This document shows, one piece after another, positions 51,812 through 60,162 of a stretch of DNA of 64,000 nucleotides. Position numbers and translations under genes: made by a program. This DNA comes from Firmicutes bacterium UBA2058 (GTDB taxonomy: Bacteria; Bacillota; Clostridia; Tissierellales; Sedimentibacteraceae), in assembly GCA_002332905.1 (NCBI GenBank), contig DDAM01000039.1, positions 1 to 64,000 of the forward strand. The letters are read 5' to 3'. How positions within the stretch are numbered: the stretch's first letter is position 1; each line of letters starts with the position of its first letter. Below the pieces are notes generated by a model. The model did not search any database. It saw only the letters and a program-made list of their open reading frames with translations, and was not told the DNA's origin.

Positions 51812-51866
51812 AGCGTAAAAAAGGCACTTCACGCGTCTATTTTTGGTACCACTTTATAATGTGAGG
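51812..51866 (+). repeat. Family I pre-gene element upstream of yraN
   Basis: Left stem GCGT-A-AA / TT-C-ACGC (51813-51834), then a middle segment TTTTTGGTACC, and ATAATGTGAGG as the SD end. The right hairpin is degenerate. Confidence 0.65.
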
Positions 51867-51871
51867 ATAAT

Positions 51872-52222
51872 ATGTATAAGGAAAATAAGGGGTTTTATTT
51901 TGAAGAGGTTGCAAGGAGATATTTAGTAGATAAAAAATATGTTATATTAGACATTAATTTTTTGTGTAAATTTGGAGAAATAGATATAATTGCATTAAAA
52001 GATGGTGTACTTGTTTTTATTGAGGTTAAGGGTAGAAAAAATATAGATTTTGGTTATCCAAGGGAATATGTTACTCCTATTAAAATCAAAAAAATTATAA
52101 GTACAGCTAATTATTATTTAATGAAGAAAAAATATGATAATATTCAATGTAGATTCGATATTGTAGAAATTATTAGCAATAGTAAAGAAATAAATCATAT
52201 TGAAAATGCATTTGAAGTTTAA
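51872..52222 (+). CDS. yraN: YraN/UPF0102 family endonuclease-like protein
   Basis: A 116-residue UPF0102 protein with the restriction-endonuclease-like core GEIDIIALKDGVLVFIEVKG (the D...E-x-K pattern), preceded by GFYFEEVARRYLVDKKY. Its role is unclear; it commonly lies between rnhB and comM/dprA, which suggests a DNA-processing function. Confidence 0.92.
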   Translation: MYKENKGFYFEEVARRYLVDKKYVILDINFLCKFGEIDIIALKDGVLVFIEVKGRKNIDFGYPREYVTPIKIKKIISTANYYLMKKKYDNIQCRFDIVEIISNSKEINHIENAFEV

Positions 52223-52238
52223 TATATTAAGGGGGAAT

Positions 52239-52262
52239 AGCGTGAAAAAAGAACTTCACGCT
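52239..52262 (+). repeat. Family I left hairpin upstream of comM
   Basis: AGCGTGAA (52239-52246) pairs with TTCACGCT (52255-52262). The right hairpin and ATGGAGG end are missing: the stem is followed by GGGAAAAT and the start codon. GGGGG lies just upstream of the stem. Confidence 0.82.
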
Positions 52263-52270
52263 GGGAAAAT

Positions 52271-53794
52271 ATGTTATCAAAAGTTAAAGCATGTGTATTA
52301 CAAGGGCTTGAAGGGTGTATAGTTGAAGTTGAAACAGATTTATCTAGCGGTTTGCCAGGTTTTAATATCGTTGGATTAGCAGATACTGCAATTAAAGAAG
52401 CTAAGGAAAGAGTGCGTTCATCTATAAAAAATAGTGGATATAGATTTCCTGTAAGTAAAATAACAATTAACTTAGCTCCTGCTAATTTGAAAAAAGAGGG
52501 GAGTCAAATGGATTTGCCTATTGCAGTTGGAGTGTTGTCTGCTAGTAAAATAATAAAAAACCAAATAGATGATATATGTTTTATTGGAGAATTATCTTTA
52601 GATGGTAAAATAACAAAAGTAGATGGCGCTTTGCCACTAGTAATAAGCTTAAGGAATTTTAATGTAAGAAAAGTTATTATTCCAATTGAAAATAAAGAGG
52701 AATGCGGTGTTATAGATAATATAGACATAATACCAGTTGATACATTAATAGATTTAGTTGATTATTTAAATGAAGAAATAGAAATACCTCCTTACAAGTC
52801 AATATATATGGACTCATTGTTAGAACATCAGTATGAAGAAGACTTTTCAGAGATAAAGGGACAAACTGCACTAAAAAGAGCAGTAGAAATTGCTGCTGCC
52901 GGAGGGCATAATCTTTTAATGCTTGGACCTCCGGGGTCTGGTAAAACAATGATTGCAAAGCGAATACCTACTATATTGCCTGACTTATCTTTTGAAGAAT
53001 CATTAGAAGTTACAAACATATATAGTATATCAGGTGAAACAAGTGAGAATGGTCTAATGAAGAAAAGACCATTTAGAAGTCCACATCACACAGTATCAAG
53101 AGCTGCATTAGCGGGTGGCGGAAGAACTTCTAAGCCCGGAGAGGTTTCATTATCCCATTATGGAGTTTTATTTTTAGATGAGATGCCTGAATTTCCTAAA
53201 AGTGTATTAGAAGTTTTAAGGCAGCCAATGGAAGATGGGATGATTTCAGTCGCAAGAGCAAATAATACATATACTTATCCAGCAAAATTTATGCTTATAG
53301 GTTCTATGAATCCATGTCCTTGTGGTTTCTTAGGCGACCCTAAACACGAATGCTCCTGTAATCAAGGACAAATCAATAAATACTTAAGCAAGATATCAGG
53401 TCCGCTTCTTGATAGAATGGATATACAAATAGAAGTGTCTCCAGTTTACTACGAGGATTTAAATAGTAAGAATAAAGAAGAATCATCAAAAGAAATAAAA
53501 GAAAGAGTATTAAATGCAAGGCATATTCAAAGTAATAGATACAAAGGTTCAAATGTATATACTAATTCCCAGTTGACCTCAAAGCAAGTAGCAAAGTACT
53601 GCAAAATAGATAGTGACTCTGAAGCACTTTTGAAAATAGCCTTTGATAGCTTAGGGTTAAGCGCTAGAGCATACAATAAAATTTTAAAGGTTGCAAGGAC
53701 TATAGCTGATTTAGAAAATAGTGAAAATATTTTGCAAAAGCATATTGCAGAAGCAATTCAGTACAGAACTTTAGATAGAAAGTATTGGAGGTAA
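52271..53794 (+). CDS. comM: Magnesium-chelatase-like AAA ATPase ComM (YifB)
   Basis: ComM (YifB) is an AAA+ helicase that drives branch migration in natural transformation. The protein is 507 residues: an N-terminal Lon-protease-like domain (VEVETDLSSGLPGFNIVGLA), Walker A GPPGSGKTM near residue 219, RSPHHTVSRAALAGGG, Walker B FLDEMPEF, and the C-terminal MNPCPCGFLGDPKHECSC motif. The ATG at 52271 has only GGGA as SD, weaker than its neighbours. Confidence 0.95.
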   Translation: MLSKVKACVLQGLEGCIVEVETDLSSGLPGFNIVGLADTAIKEAKERVRSSIKNSGYRFPVSKITINLAPANLKKEGSQMDLPIAVGVLSASKIIKNQIDDICFIGELSLDGKITKVDGALPLVISLRNFNVRKVIIPIENKEECGVIDNIDIIPVDTLIDLVDYLNEEIEIPPYKSIYMDSLLEHQYEEDFSEIKGQTALKRAVEIAAAGGHNLLMLGPPGSGKTMIAKRIPTILPDLSFEESLEVTNIYSISGETSENGLMKKRPFRSPHHTVSRAALAGGGRTSKPGEVSLSHYGVLFLDEMPEFPKSVLEVLRQPMEDGMISVARANNTYTYPAKFMLIGSMNPCPCGFLGDPKHECSCNQGQINKYLSKISGPLLDRMDIQIEVSPVYYEDLNSKNKEESSKEIKERVLNARHIQSNRYKGSNVYTNSQLTSKQVAKYCKIDSDSEALLKIAFDSLGLSARAYNKILKVARTIADLENSENILQKHIAEAIQYRTLDRKYWR

Positions 53795-53798
53795 TAGC

Positions 53799-53845
53799 GT
53801 GAAAAAATACACTTCACAACGTGAAATGTATTTCACGATGGGAGG
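53799..53845 (+). repeat. Family I pre-gene element with two GTGAA stems upstream of dprA
   Basis: GTGAA/TTCAC (53799-53817) is followed by CGTGAAA/TTTCACG (53820-53837), then ATGGGAGG, the SD of dprA. The right hairpin is replaced by a second left-type stem. Confidence 0.82.
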
Positions 53846-53850
53846 TTATT

Positions 53851-54951
53851 ATGTCTGTTAATAATAAAATAGTTTTAGCTTGGTTAAGTTCAGAAAAAGG
53901 TATTGGAAATAGAACTATAACTAAGCTTATAGAGTATTTTGGTGAAGTAGAGGAAATTTGGCATAATTTAAATAAAGAAAGAAGAAATTTAGCATATATC
54001 AATGATTTTACAATAGACAGATTAATAAGTAAAAAGAATGATTTCGAAGAAAGACTACTAAATAGATTAAATAAAGAAAACGTAAAAGTAATTACAATGC
54101 TTGACGATGATTATCCAAAAAAATTAAAGAATATAATAAATCCTCCATGCATATTGTATTGCAAAGGTGATATAGATGTTCTAAATAATTTATCTATTGG
54201 TATTGTTGGTTCAAGAAAGGCTACTGATTATGGTAAATTTTGTGCCGATAAATTTGCAAGAGAATTATCTGACTTGGGAATAACAATAATTAGTGGATTA
54301 GCAAATGGGATAGATACTATTGCCCATAAAAGCGCAATAAAAGCAAAAGGTAAAACCATTGGAGTTATCGGTTGCGGAATAAATATTATTTACCCTCAAA
54401 AGAATAGAGAATTATACATGGAAATTGAAAATACTGGAGGTGCTGTAATTACAGAGTACCCTTTTGATATGGAGCCAATAGCGTCAAATTTTCCAAATCG
54501 CAATAGAATAATAAGTGGACTAAGCTCTGGAATTTTAGTTGTAGAAGCTCAGGAAAAAAGCGGTACACTTATCACAGTTAGCCATGCTGCTGAACAGGGT
54601 AAAGAAGTTTTTTCTATACCTGGTAACATAAACAGTATATTTAGTGTTGGTACAAATAAATTAATAAAAGATGGTGCTAAATTAGTAAGCAACGTTGACG
54701 ATATAATAGAAGAATTACCTGAATTCAATAATTTAAGAGATAAATTTATAAAAAAAGAAATAAATTTTAATAGTTTAAATAAAATAGAACAAGATATAAT
54801 TACACTTATTTCAGAGGGAGAGAAAAATTTTGATGAAATATCTTCTAAAATTAATTATCCTATAAGTGAAATTTTATGTAGTTTAACTATATTAGAAATG
54901 AAATCTATGATTATTCAAACAAGCGGTAAAAAATTTGTTCTTGCAAATTAG
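53851..54951 (+). CDS. dprA: DNA processing protein DprA
   Basis: DprA loads RecA on incoming single-stranded DNA in transformation. The protein is 366 residues: an N-terminal SAM-like part, a Rossmann fold with IGIVGSRKATDYGKF and SGLANGIDTIAHKSA, FPNRNRIISGLS, and a C-terminal winged-helix-like tail. ATG at 53851 follows GGGAGG; the open frame continues upstream through the repeat. Pairing with comM suggests a competence-related set. Confidence 0.95.
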   Translation: MSVNNKIVLAWLSSEKGIGNRTITKLIEYFGEVEEIWHNLNKERRNLAYINDFTIDRLISKKNDFEERLLNRLNKENVKVITMLDDDYPKKLKNIINPPCILYCKGDIDVLNNLSIGIVGSRKATDYGKFCADKFARELSDLGITIISGLANGIDTIAHKSAIKAKGKTIGVIGCGINIIYPQKNRELYMEIENTGGAVITEYPFDMEPIASNFPNRNRIISGLSSGILVVEAQEKSGTLITVSHAAEQGKEVFSIPGNINSIFSVGTNKLIKDGAKLVSNVDDIIEELPEFNNLRDKFIKKEINFNSLNKIEQDIITLISEGEKNFDEISSKINYPISEILCSLTILEMKSMIIQTSGKKFVLAN

Positions 54952-54983
54952 TTGATTTTAGTGTATACATTAATATGCAGAAT

Positions 54984-55080
54984 AGGAGATAAGGTTGAAA
55001 GAAATATGAGAAATAATAGAATAAGAACCGAGTCCATGCTTGGTTTTTTATGGTATTTTGTTCAGATGGAGGCATGGACT
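54984..55080 (+). repeat. Family II pre-gene element upstream of topA
   Basis: GGAGATAAGGTTGAAAGAAA at the left, AACCGAGTCCATGC in the middle, and GATGGAGGCATGGACT at the right. AGTCCATGC (55031-55039) pairs perfectly over 9 bp with GCATGGACT (55072-55080), covering the region between the SD and the start. Confidence 0.82.
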
Positions 55081-55085
55081 TAGAT

Positions 55086-57275
55086 ATGGAAAAAAAATTA
55101 GTGATTGTTGAATCACCTGCAAAGGCTAAAACTATAGGAAAATTTTTAGGCAATAACTATACTGTTAAGGCTTCTGTTGGTCATGTTAGAGATTTGCCTA
55201 AAAGCAAACTAGGTATAAATATAGATAATAATTTTGAACCTGATTACATTACTATTAGAGGTAAAGGTGACGTAATTAAAGAACTTAAAAAAGAAACAAA
55301 AAAGGCAAAACAAGTTTTGCTTGCAACTGACCCCGATAGAGAGGGAGAAGCTATTTCATGGCATTTATCTAAGCTTTTAAATTTAGATGAAAAAAGCTGT
55401 AACAGAATTGAATTTAATGAAATAACAAAAGAAGCTATTAAAAAAGCTGTTAAAAATCCAAGAAAAATAAACACTGATCTGGTAGATGCTCAACAAGCAA
55501 GAAGAGTATTAGATAGATTGGTTGGATACAATATCAGCCCACTTTTATGGAGAAAAATTGAAAAAGGATTAAGTGCTGGTAGAGTACAATCTGTTGCATT
55601 AAAGCTTATATGTGACAGAGAAAGAGAAATTAGTAATTTCGTATCGGAAGAATATTGGACAATAGATATTGAATTAATTGAGAATAAGAAAAAATTTATA
55701 GCAAAATATTATGGTTTATTAAAAGATGATGGAAAAATAAGCAAGGTTAAATTAAAAAATGAAGAAGAAACTAATGAAGTTTTAAACAGTATAGATAAAA
55801 ATAGCTTATCTGTTTACAAAGTTGAAAAAAATCGTAGCTTAAAGAAACCATATCCACCATTTACGACAAGTAGTTTACAACAAGAGGCGAATAAAAAGCT
55901 TAATTTTTCTTCTAAAAAAACAATGATGGTCGCACAGCAGTTGTATGAGGGCATTAATATAAAGGGCGAGGGAAGTGTAGGTTTAGTTACATATATTAGA
56001 ACAGATTCCTTTAGAATTTCTAATGAGGCTCATGAACATGTAAAGGATTATATAGTTAAAAAATGTGGTCAAGAATATTATAAGCATAATGAGTATAATA
56101 AGAAAAATAAGGCTGAAGCTCAAGATGCTCATGAAGCCATCAGACCGACTTCAATTGATAGAAGCCCAGAAAAGATAAAAGATTCTCTTAGTCCAGAGCA
56201 ATATAAATTATACAGTTTGATTTGGAGACGATTTGTAGCATCACAAATGACGGATGCTGAGTTTGATACTACAACTATTACTTTTAATAGTAGTAGTAAT
56301 ATATTTAAAACATCTGGAAGCATATTGCAGTTTGATGGATATAAAAAGATTTATAATTATAGTGACGGTTCTAAGGATGTTACCTTACCAAATATTAATG
56401 AAGGTGATTTTATTAGTATAAATGAGATTTTACCAGAGAAACATTTTACTAATCCTCCTGCTAGATATACAGAGGCTACTTTAATTAAGGTAATGGAAGT
56501 TCTTGGGATTGGTAGACCTAGTACTTATGCTCCAACTATTATTACAATTACTAATAGAGAATATGTAGTAAAAGAAAAAAATTATTTAATGCCAACTGAA
56601 ATGGGTTTGTTAGTAGATGAAATGCTTGTTAAATATTTTAATAATATAATTAATGATAAATTTACTGCTGAACTTGAAAACAAGCTAGATGCTGTTGCTA
56701 ACGGAAAGGTAAATTGGCATAATATTATAAATGATTTTTATGGAGAATTTAAAGTTTCTTTAGATAGAGCAGATAAGGAAATTGAAAAAATTGAGATAAA
56801 GGAAGAAGTCAGCACTGAAAAATGTGAACAATGCGGTGAATTTATGGTTGTTAAAAAGGGGAGATTTGGAAAATTCTTAGCTTGCCCTAACTATCCAGAG
56901 TGCAAAACGACTAAAAAACTAAATCAAAAAGATGTAGCTGAAGAAACAGATATTGATTGTGAATTATGTGGAGCAAAAATGCTAAAAAGAAAAGGTAGAT
57001 TTGGTGATTTCTTAGCGTGCTCAAACTACCCAAATTGTAAAAACACAAAACAAATTGTTCAAAAGATTGATGCTAAATGTCCGAGATGTGGAAAAGATAT
57101 AGTAGTTAAATATACTAAAAAAGGACGAAGATTTTACGGATGTAGCGGATATCCAGACTGTAATTTTATTTCATGGAATGAACCAACTAACCAAATTTGT
57201 GAGATTTGTGGCAATCAAATGGTTAAAAAAAATGACGAAATTGTATGTTTAAAATGTAAAAAAGAAAATAAGTAA
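55086..57275 (+). CDS. topA: DNA topoisomerase I (type IA)
   Basis: TopA relaxes negative supercoils. The protein is 729 residues from ATG 55086: toprim start KLVIVESPAKAKTIGKFLG, ATDPDREGEAISWH (acidic ligands), GRVQSVALKLI, the active-site Tyr in LVTYIRTDS, and three to four C-terminal zinc-ribbon repeats (CEQCGEFMVVKKGRFGKFLA, CELCGAKMLKRKGRFGDFLA, CPRCGKDIVVKYTKKG). Start choice is unclear: ATG at 55074 is one base after GGAGG (too near), and 55086 is 13 bases away (rather far). The usual downstream codY is absent. Confidence 0.95.
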   Translation: MEKKLVIVESPAKAKTIGKFLGNNYTVKASVGHVRDLPKSKLGINIDNNFEPDYITIRGKGDVIKELKKETKKAKQVLLATDPDREGEAISWHLSKLLNLDEKSCNRIEFNEITKEAIKKAVKNPRKINTDLVDAQQARRVLDRLVGYNISPLLWRKIEKGLSAGRVQSVALKLICDREREISNFVSEEYWTIDIELIENKKKFIAKYYGLLKDDGKISKVKLKNEEETNEVLNSIDKNSLSVYKVEKNRSLKKPYPPFTTSSLQQEANKKLNFSSKKTMMVAQQLYEGINIKGEGSVGLVTYIRTDSFRISNEAHEHVKDYIVKKCGQEYYKHNEYNKKNKAEAQDAHEAIRPTSIDRSPEKIKDSLSPEQYKLYSLIWRRFVASQMTDAEFDTTTITFNSSSNIFKTSGSILQFDGYKKIYNYSDGSKDVTLPNINEGDFISINEILPEKHFTNPPARYTEATLIKVMEVLGIGRPSTYAPTIITITNREYVVKEKNYLMPTEMGLLVDEMLVKYFNNIINDKFTAELENKLDAVANGKVNWHNIINDFYGEFKVSLDRADKEIEKIEIKEEVSTEKCEQCGEFMVVKKGRFGKFLACPNYPECKTTKKLNQKDVAEETDIDCELCGAKMLKRKGRFGDFLACSNYPNCKNTKQIVQKIDAKCPRCGKDIVVKYTKKGRRFYGCSGYPDCNFISWNEPTNQICEICGNQMVKKNDEIVCLKCKKENK

Positions 57276-57316
57276 TTAAAATAATATAAAAAAATACGAT
57301 TATAGTAAAAAAAATG

Positions 57317-57452
57317 TTGCTATGCATTATTGTGTGTGTTATAATACCAAAGTACTATGCACAGTGTCTGATTTATAATAGGTGTGCTCATAATATGAGT
57401 CTTGAGTAAATATGAAGATGCTGGATGTAAAAACAAAAGGAGGAAATTAAAA
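57317..57452 (+). promoter_or_regulatory. rpsB promoter and leader
   Basis: TTGCTA (57317-57322), 17 bp, TATAAT (57340-57345), with an A tract before it. About 100 bases of leader follow, with CTCA-TAATA-TGAG (57388-57400) as the clearest stem, before AGGAGG. No terminator-like T run. A ribosomal-protein-type autoregulatory leader is possible but not shown. Confidence 0.7.
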
Positions 57453-58220
57453 ATGGCAATAGTAAGTATGAAAAAATTACTTGAAGCAGGAGTTCACTTC
57501 GGTCATCAAACTAGAAGATGGAATCCAAAAATGGCTGAGTATATTTTCACAGAAAGAAATGGAATTTATATCATCGACTTACAAAAAACTAGTGATAAGG
57601 TTGATGAGGCTTATAACTTTATAAAAGATGTTGTAGCTAATGGTGGAGACATATTATTTGTTGGAACAAAAAAGCAAGCTCAAGAAGCTACTAAAAGTGA
57701 AGCTTTAAGATGTGGAATGCATTTTGTAAGCCAAAGATGGTTAGGTGGTATGTTAACAAACTACAAAACTATCAGAAACAGAATTAATAGACTTAATGAG
57801 TTAAAGAAAATGGAAGAGGATGGAACATTCGCTCTTTTACCAAAAAAAGAAGTTATAAAATTAAAGCATGAAGCTGAAAGACTTGAAAAATTCTTAGGTG
57901 GAATTAAGAACATGGAAAAAATTCCAGGTGCTTTATTCGTAGTTGACCCAAGAAAAGAAAAAATAGCTGTTCAAGAAGCTAAAATATTAGGAATTCCAGT
58001 TGTAGCTATAGTTGATACAAACTGTGATCCTGATGAAGTTGATTTAGTTATCCCTGGAAATGACGATGCAATTAGAGCCGTTAAATTATTAACTGCTACT
58101 ATAGCTGATGCTATCATTGAAGGAAAACAAGGTGAGCAATTAACTGATGTTGCTGAAGATAATGAAGAGGGATTAACTGAAGAAGAATTAGATAAAGTAG
58201 AAGAAAATATAGAAGAATAA
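57453..58220 (+). CDS. rpsB: 30S ribosomal protein S2
   Basis: A 255-residue S2: MAIVSMKKLLEAGVHFGHQT, RWNPKMAEYIFTERNGIYII, FVGTKKQAQEA, QRWLGGMLTNYKTI, and an acidic tail. ATG at 57453 follows AAAGGAGG; the frame is open for 17 codons upstream in the leader, which is not coding. A terminator lies between rpsB and tsf. Confidence 0.97.
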   Translation: MAIVSMKKLLEAGVHFGHQTRRWNPKMAEYIFTERNGIYIIDLQKTSDKVDEAYNFIKDVVANGGDILFVGTKKQAQEATKSEALRCGMHFVSQRWLGGMLTNYKTIRNRINRLNELKKMEEDGTFALLPKKEVIKLKHEAERLEKFLGGIKNMEKIPGALFVVDPRKEKIAVQEAKILGIPVVAIVDTNCDPDEVDLVIPGNDDAIRAVKLLTATIADAIIEGKQGEQLTDVAEDNEEGLTEEELDKVEENIEE

Positions 58221-58230
58221 TTATACATGA

Positions 58231-58274
58231 AAGTAAGGATTAAGGGTATGCTCCTTATTACCTTACTTTTTTTA
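58231..58274 (+). terminator. Terminator between rpsB and tsf
   Basis: AAAGTAAGG (58231-58239) pairs with CCTTACTTT (58262-58270) with an inner AAGG/CCTT stem, followed by T residues. Confidence 0.85.
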
Positions 58275-58282
58275 AATAAGAG

Positions 58283-58343
58283 AGTGAATTTCATTTCACT
58301 TTAAAATTATTATGATGCTGCTTAGCAGCATAAGTAGGAGGAA
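58283..58343 (+). repeat. Family I pre-gene element upstream of tsf
   Basis: Left stem AGTGAA/TTCACT (58283-58300), linker AAAATTATTATG, right stem ATGCTG-CTTAG-CAGCAT (58315-58331), then AAGTAGGAGG, the SD of tsf. The linker matches the copy at 28188. Confidence 0.82.
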
Positions 58344-58349
58344 ATAATT

Positions 58350-59270
58350 ATGGCAGAAATAACTGCATCAATGGTAAAAGAGCTTAGAGAAGCTACAAAT
58401 GCTGGGATGATGGATTGTAAAAAAGCGTTAGCTGCTTGCGATGGTGATATGGAAAAAGCAGTGGATTTTTTAAGAGAAAAAGGACTTGCACAAGCTGCTA
58501 AAAAATCAGGAAGAGTTGCAGCTGAAGGTATAGCTACAATTGCTATATCAGCAGATGGTAAGAAAGGCTCTGTTGTTGAGATTAACTCAGAAACTGACTT
58601 TGTTGCAAAAAACGAAGAGTTCAAAGATTTTGTAAATAATGTTGCAAAAATAGTTGTTGAATCAAACTTTAAAGACGTAGAAGAATTAAAGAATTCTAAG
58701 TATTTAAATGAAAATGAAACAGTACAAGAGGTTTTAACTGCTAAAATAGCTAAGATAGGCGAGAATATGAATCTTAGAAGATTTGAGACTGTAGAAGTTT
58801 CAAGCGGTGTTGTAACTGGATACATTCACGGTGCTGGTAAAATAGCTGTTATAGTAGGTTTGGAAACAGAAGCATCAGGTAATGAATTGGAAGAATTAGG
58901 AAAAGACATAGCAATGCAAGTTGCAGCAATGAATCCAAAGTATGTAACTAAGGATGATGTTGATCAAGAATACTTGGCACATGAAAAAGAAATCTTAATA
59001 GCTCAAGCATTAAATGAAGGAAAACCTCAAAACATAGTTGAAAAAATGGTTGAAGGAAGACTTCAAAAAGAATTAAAAGATATTTGCTTAGTTGAGCAAG
59101 TATTTGTTAAGGACTCTGATTTGACAGTTGGAAAATTAATAGATAATATTGCCAAAAAACTTGGAAAATCTATTAAAATTGCAGGAGTTAGAAGATTTGA
59201 AGTTGGCGAAGGCTTAGAAAAAAAATCTGAAAATTTTGCAGAAGAAGTTGCTAAACAAATGAATATGTAA
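58350..59270 (+). CDS. tsf: Elongation factor Ts
   Basis: EF-Ts recharges EF-Tu by nucleotide exchange. The protein is 306 residues: the UBA-like N domain (VKELREATNAGMMDCKKALA) and core with VEINSETDFVAKNEEF, HGAGKIAVIVGLE and DIAMQVAAMNPKYV. AGGAGG precedes the ATG. After it, ATGGAGAAC/GTTCTCCAT (59280-59306) forms a hairpin with no T run. Confidence 0.97.
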   Translation: MAEITASMVKELREATNAGMMDCKKALAACDGDMEKAVDFLREKGLAQAAKKSGRVAAEGIATIAISADGKKGSVVEINSETDFVAKNEEFKDFVNNVAKIVVESNFKDVEELKNSKYLNENETVQEVLTAKIAKIGENMNLRRFETVEVSSGVVTGYIHGAGKIAVIVGLETEASGNELEELGKDIAMQVAAMNPKYVTKDDVDQEYLAHEKEILIAQALNEGKPQNIVEKMVEGRLQKELKDICLVEQVFVKDSDLTVGKLIDNIAKKLGKSIKIAGVRRFEVGEGLEKKSENFAEEVAKQMNM

Positions 59271-59279
59271 TATTATATA

Positions 59280-59306
59280 ATGGAGAACTATTATTTGGTT
59301 CTCCAT
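59280..59306 (+). other. 9-bp hairpin after tsf
   Basis: ATGGAGAAC (59280-59288) pairs with GTTCTCCAT (59298-59306). No T run follows, so it may be a processing or stability hairpin rather than a terminator. Confidence 0.6.
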
Positions 59307-59325
59307 TACTTAAATTTAGACTATC

Positions 59326-59442
59326 AGGAGGCAAGTGTGAAAGAAACATTTCACACTATGGAAAAATCAAAAACGATTTTTCATCTATTTTATGATGCCA
59401 CTTAAATGTTTCGACGTAGTCGAAACTATGGCATAATGGAGG
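59326..59442 (+). repeat. Largest family I pre-gene element, upstream of pyrH
   Basis: Left stem AGTGTGAAA/TTTCACACT (59334-59357), middle stem GAAAAATC/GATTTTTC (59361-59382), right stem ATGCCA...TGGCAT (59395-59434) enclosing GTTTCGAC-GTA-GTCGAAAC (59408-59426), then AATGGAGG. A second SD-like AGGAGG (59326-59331) lies at the left edge. Confidence 0.92.
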
Positions 59443-59447
59443 AAAGT

Positions 59448-60161
59448 ATGAACTGTAAATATAAAAGAGTATTATTAAAAATTAGCGGTGAAGCTTTATC
59501 AGGTGGAGCTGGACATGGAGTTGATGAAAAAACAATTATGTCTATAGCTAAAGAAATAAAAACAGTTAATGACCTCGGTGTACAAGTTGCTATTGTTGTT
59601 GGTGGTGGGAATTTCTGGCGTGGAGCATCTGCTAAGGATATGGATAGAACCACATCCGACTATATGGGAATGTTAGGTACAATAATAAATGGTTTGGCAC
59701 TGCAAACTCACTTGGAAAAATTAGGAGTCGAAGCTGTTGCTCAAACTTCTATAGAGATGAAACAAGTGGCAGAACCATATATTAGACGTAAAGCAGTAAA
59801 ACATTTAGAATCTAATAAAGTTGTTATATTTGCGGGTGGAACTGGTAACCCTTATTTTTCAACTGATACTACAGCAGCATTAAGAGCAGCAGAAATAAAT
59901 GCTGATGTTATTTTGCTTGCAAAAAACGGTGTTGATGGTGTTTATTCTGAAGATCCAAAAAAGAACCCTAATGCACAAAAATATACTGACTTAACATACA
60001 TAGATGTGTTAAATAAAGGTTTGAAAATTATGGACTCGACTGCTACTTCACTATGTATGGATAACAAAATACCGATATTGGTATTTGCTATAGAGGACCC
60101 AAAAAACATTGAGCGAATTATTTTAGGAGAAAATATAGGAACTATTATTAAGGAGGTATAA
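59448..60161 (+). CDS. pyrH: UMP kinase
   Basis: PyrH phosphorylates UMP to UDP. The protein is 237 residues of the amino-acid-kinase fold: YKRVLLKISGEALSGG, AIVVGGGNFWRG, ADYMGMLGT-like SDYMGMLGTIINGLAL, AGGTGNPYFSTDTTAALRA and KNGVDGVYSEDPKKN. ATG at 59448 follows GGAGG. The upstream frame is repeat DNA. frr starts one base after its stop. Confidence 0.97.
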   Translation: MNCKYKRVLLKISGEALSGGAGHGVDEKTIMSIAKEIKTVNDLGVQVAIVVGGGNFWRGASAKDMDRTTSDYMGMLGTIINGLALQTHLEKLGVEAVAQTSIEMKQVAEPYIRRKAVKHLESNKVVIFAGGTGNPYFSTDTTAALRAAEINADVILLAKNGVDGVYSEDPKKNPNAQKYTDLTYIDVLNKGLKIMDSTATSLCMDNKIPILVFAIEDPKNIERIILGENIGTIIKEV

Positions 60162-60162
60162 A

